This document shows positions 61,867 to 64,000 of a DNA stretch of 64,000 nucleotides, in pieces; the first letter of the stretch is position 1, and each line of letters opens with the position of its first letter. The position numbers and the translations under genes are program-made. The stretch is taken from contig NC_021985.1 of assembly GCF_000444875.1 (NCBI RefSeq), forward strand, positions 7,212,170 to 7,276,169, written 5' to 3'. The notes beneath the pieces are model-generated. The model was given only the letters and a program-made list of their open reading frames with translations, ran no database searches and was not told the origin of the DNA. This stretch comes from Streptomyces collinus Tu 365. Lineage in GTDB: Bacteria; Actinomycetota; Actinomycetes; Streptomycetales; Streptomycetaceae.

Positions 61867-62151
61867 TCAGTCGGCGCCGGCCGGGTCCTCGCCGAGCGCG
61901 TCCAACGGATCCACCCACTCGATGACACCGACCTCACGGCATCCACGCGACTCGATCACGAGCACCGTCGTGCCCGCGGACACGGGCTTCTCCGACCAGG
62001 CGAGGAAGGTCTCGGAGCCTCCTCTGACCCGGACCAGGATCTCGCCGGGCCCCGCGGGACCCCGCGTTCCGATGAGTACCGTCCCCGTGCGGCCGACCAC
62101 GGCCTCGTCCTGTGGCGTCAAGGGCCGACCTCCTCGTCCTGCCCCCGTCAT
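61867..62151 (-). CDS. NfeD-like OB-fold protein, soluble form
   Basis: 94 residues. GRTGTVLIGTRGPAGPGEIL and GTTVLVIESRGCREVGVIEW form the NfeD C-terminal OB fold. The membrane helices and the ClpP-like protease domain of full NfeD are absent, so it is a short stand-alone form. It is the first gene of a two-gene nfeD/flotillin unit, 10 bp apart. The start is not certain: ATG 62151 has no clear ribosome site. Confidence 0.75.
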   Translation of the reverse strand: MTGAGRGGRPLTPQDEAVVGRTGTVLIGTRGPAGPGEILVRVRGGSETFLAWSEKPVSAGTTVLVIESRGCREVGVIEWVDPLDALGEDPAGAD

Positions 62152-62248
62152 TCCGACGATAGACCCAGCCCCCCCGGGGACGTTCGGACCAGAGCGCCGG
62201 GGGTGCAAATTACTTAGGGTATGAGAGCAGATTCCGTTTTTTGTCCAC

Positions 62249-64000
62249 ATGAGCGAGTGTCCGGTGGCGAGAGAGCGGACCGCCGAGGTGTCTGACGCAC
62301 TCGGAGCAGGGCAGGCCGCGGACTTGCCGTATCAGCAGTCCGCCCTGGACGCTGCCCGCCTGGTGGCGCGGGGTGCCGCCCTGCTGGCCGCTGTGGTGGG
62401 GGCCGCGGGCCTCTCCGGGTGGGTCTTCGGCCTGGAACTCCTCAGGCGTGGGCCCGGCAGCGACGCGGCCATGAGCGCGAACACGGCCGTGGCTCTGCTG
62501 GCGCTCGGCGTGTCCCTGCTTCTGGTGACTCGCCGCCCCCTCACTCCGGGGATGACCGTCGTGGCGCGCGCGGGCGGTGCGCTGGCCGCGGTGCTCGGTG
62601 GACTCACCGCCGTGGAGTACGTGACCGGGGTGGCTTTGGGCATCGATGAACTCCTCTTCAAGGACGACACCGCCCGGATGGCGTCGGAGGTACCCGGCCG
62701 GATGGCTCCGAACACGGCCGCGGCCCTGGTCATCGGGGGCGTGGCGGTCCTGTGCGCGAGCGCGGCCCGGCTGCCCGCATGGACGAGCCAGATCCCCGGC
62801 CTGGCCGTCCTCACCCTGGGAATGCTGCGGATCTACGGATTCGCGTACGCCGTGCCCGAACTCGAGCGGTTCGGTGCGTACAAGGGGATGGCCCTGTACA
62901 CCGGGATGGCTCTCGTGCTGCTGGGCATCGCCGCCTTCCTGGCCCGGCCCGACCGTGGTCCCGCCGGGCTGCTGATGAACGCGGGCACCACGGGAGCACT
63001 CGGGCGCCGGCTGTTCGTCACCGTCCTGGTGGTACCGCCGCTGCTGGGCGGGCTCGTCCTGGCCGGTGAGGACGCGGGACTGTTCGGGGCGCGTCTGGGG
63101 ACCGCGCTGCTGGTGTGCGGGCACGTGGCCGTGTTCACCACGGTCGTCTTCGCGGCGCTGGTCGTGGGCCGCCGTGTCGAGCTGGCGCACGCACGTGCCG
63201 CATGGCAGGTGCGGCAGAACGAACTGCTGCAGGCGTTCATGGACCACACCCCCGCGGTGATGTTCGTCAAGGATCTGGACGGTCGCTTCCTGGCTGTCAA
63301 CACCACCTTCGAGGAGAGCCTCGGCCTGCCGCGCGCACGGGTACTGGGCCGCCGCGACCGGGACGTCATGCCGCCCGACCTCGCGCGTCAGGCGCGCGCC
63401 GCCGACCTCGCCATGCTGGCCGAGGGCGAGCCCACGCAGCACGAGGAGCTGATCGCCCTGCCCGGGGGGTCGCGGTCCTTCCTCACCAGCCTGTTCCCGC
63501 TCAAGAACGCTTCCGGCGCCCCCTACGCCGTATGCGGTGTCGTCACCGACATCACCGACCGGGTCGCGGCCCAGCGCGAAGTGCGACGGGCCAACCGGCG
63601 CTTCCTCGCGCTGCTGGAGTCGGCTCCCGACGCCCTGCTGATCACGGACGGCCAAGGTGTCATCGTCCTGGCCAACGCCCAGGTGCAGAAGCTGCTCGGC
63701 CGTTCACCGGCCGACCTCGTGGGCACCCCGGTCGTCGACCTGGTGCCCGCCCCGCGGCGGCGCAGGCACGACGCGCTGCTGCGCGCCTACCTGCGACAGG
63801 TGGATCCGAGGCCGGTCGTCGTGGACCAGGGCCTCTACGGGCTGTCCGGCGACGGCGCGGAGTTCCCCGTGGAGGTGAGCGTGAGCAGTCTCCGGGCGGA
63901 CGAGGAGACACGGGTGTTCCTGTCCGTGCGGGACATCACCGAACGCAGACTCCTCGAGGCCGAACGCGCCGAGCGCTTCGAGGAGCACCGGCGTATCGCC
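62249..64000 (+). CDS. membrane PAS-domain sensor protein, 3' end outside window
   Basis: 584 codons are in the window and the frame stays open to the last base. Residues about 30-315 contain about eight membrane helices (for example AALLAAVVGAAGLSGWVFGL, AVALLALGVSLLLVT, GGLVLAGEDAGLFGARLGT), a MASE-like integral sensor; PAS domain 1 is at about 330-450 (HTPAVMFVKDLDGRFLAVN), PAS domain 2 at about 450-565 (APDALLITDGQGVIVLANAQ), each followed by a PAC motif (DITDRVAAQ, DITERRLLE). The continuation is probably a histidine kinase or SpoIIE domain. ATG 62249 lacks a ribosome site. Confidence 0.85.
   Translation, partial: MSECPVARERTAEVSDALGAGQAADLPYQQSALDAARLVARGAALLAAVVGAAGLSGWVFGLELLRRGPGSDAAMSANTAVALLALGVSLLLVTRRPLTPGMTVVARAGGALAAVLGGLTAVEYVTGVALGIDELLFKDDTARMASEVPGRMAPNTAAALVIGGVAVLCASAARLPAWTSQIPGLAVLTLGMLRIYGFAYAVPELERFGAYKGMALYTGMALVLLGIAAFLARPDRGPAGLLMNAGTTGALGRRLFVTVLVVPPLLGGLVLAGEDAGLFGARLGTALLVCGHVAVFTTVVFAALVVGRRVELAHARAAWQVRQNELLQAFMDHTPAVMFVKDLDGRFLAVNTTFEESLGLPRARVLGRRDRDVMPPDLARQARAADLAMLAEGEPTQHEELIALPGGSRSFLTSLFPLKNASGAPYAVCGVVTDITDRVAAQREVRRANRRFLALLESAPDALLITDGQGVIVLANAQVQKLLGRSPADLVGTPVVDLVPAPRRRRHDALLRAYLRQVDPRPVVVDQGLYGLSGDGAEFPVEVSVSSLRADEETRVFLSVRDITERRLLEAERAERFEEHRRIA

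Overview
ORGANISM. The window is very GC-rich, with G or C at almost every third codon position, frequent GTG starts, mycothiol-era actinobacterial families (CHAT/S8/sigma modules, DUF2945/DUF3140, DUF5302, GylR-like IclR regulators, a large LAL-type LuxR) and a monomeric isocitrate dehydrogenase. All of this points to a Streptomyces chromosome. I see no transposase, integrase, tRNA, rRNA, CRISPR array or phage gene, so it looks like ordinary chromosome with accessory metabolic operons rather than an island. LAYOUT. 1-915 is a Dyp-type peroxidase that probably begins left of the window. 989-6701 is a minus-strand operon for trans-4-hydroxy-L-proline catabolism (two FAD subunits plus a 2Fe-2S subunit, a DHDPS-family deaminase, an epimerase and a GntR regulator) with two matching operator-like sites. 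6872-8072 holds a 40-codon leader peptide, an 18-unit heptamer array and a GST-like reductase. 8268-10052 is a LAL/LuxR regulator. 10477-15814 is a module of a TPR-CHAT protease, a cytoplasmic subtilase, an ECF-like sigma factor and a small beta-rich partner. 15822-22549 holds a P450, an N-formylglutamate amidohydrolase, icd and a secreted M1 peptidase. 22550-26200 has DUF4186, MscS, a crotonase and a flippase-like membrane protein. 26352-28273 is a SoxR-box-controlled, apparently leaderless ABC exporter. 28475-33369 is a lipoprotein followed by a three-subunit PaoABC-type molybdenum oxidoreductase. 33413-41002 has a GH65 phosphorylase and a LytTR regulator / DUF485 / sodium-solute symporter / LytS kinase set. 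41154-44675 has a small protein, an IclR regulator, a SpoIIE phosphatase and an anti-sigma-type ATPase. 44877-47225 is a GylR-like regulator with glpK. 47402-49623 is a GntR / fatty-acid-hydroxylase-superfamily / lysoplasmalogenase operon. 50323-55799 is a five-gene minus-strand operon (GlxA-type regulator, TPP enzyme, SRPBCC protein, KAS III-like protein, HisC-like aminotransferase) that looks like a small biosynthetic pathway. 56185-60263 is a cold-shock protein with two paralogous DEAD-box helicases separated by a 43-bp minisatellite. 60393-62151 has DUF5302, flotillin and an NfeD-like protein, and a membrane PAS sensor runs off the right edge. HOW IT WORKS TOGETHER. The most notable candidate systems are (1) the CHAT / subtilase / sigma / beta-protein module, which has the parts for proteolysis-triggered release of a sigma factor; (2) the TPP / KAS III-like / aminotransferase operon, whose KAS III homologue has Asn where the catalytic His of the HQAN motif should be; and (3) the leader-peptide plus heptamer-array leader of the GST-like gene. 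Functional statements are based on reading motifs by eye; no database search was possible.
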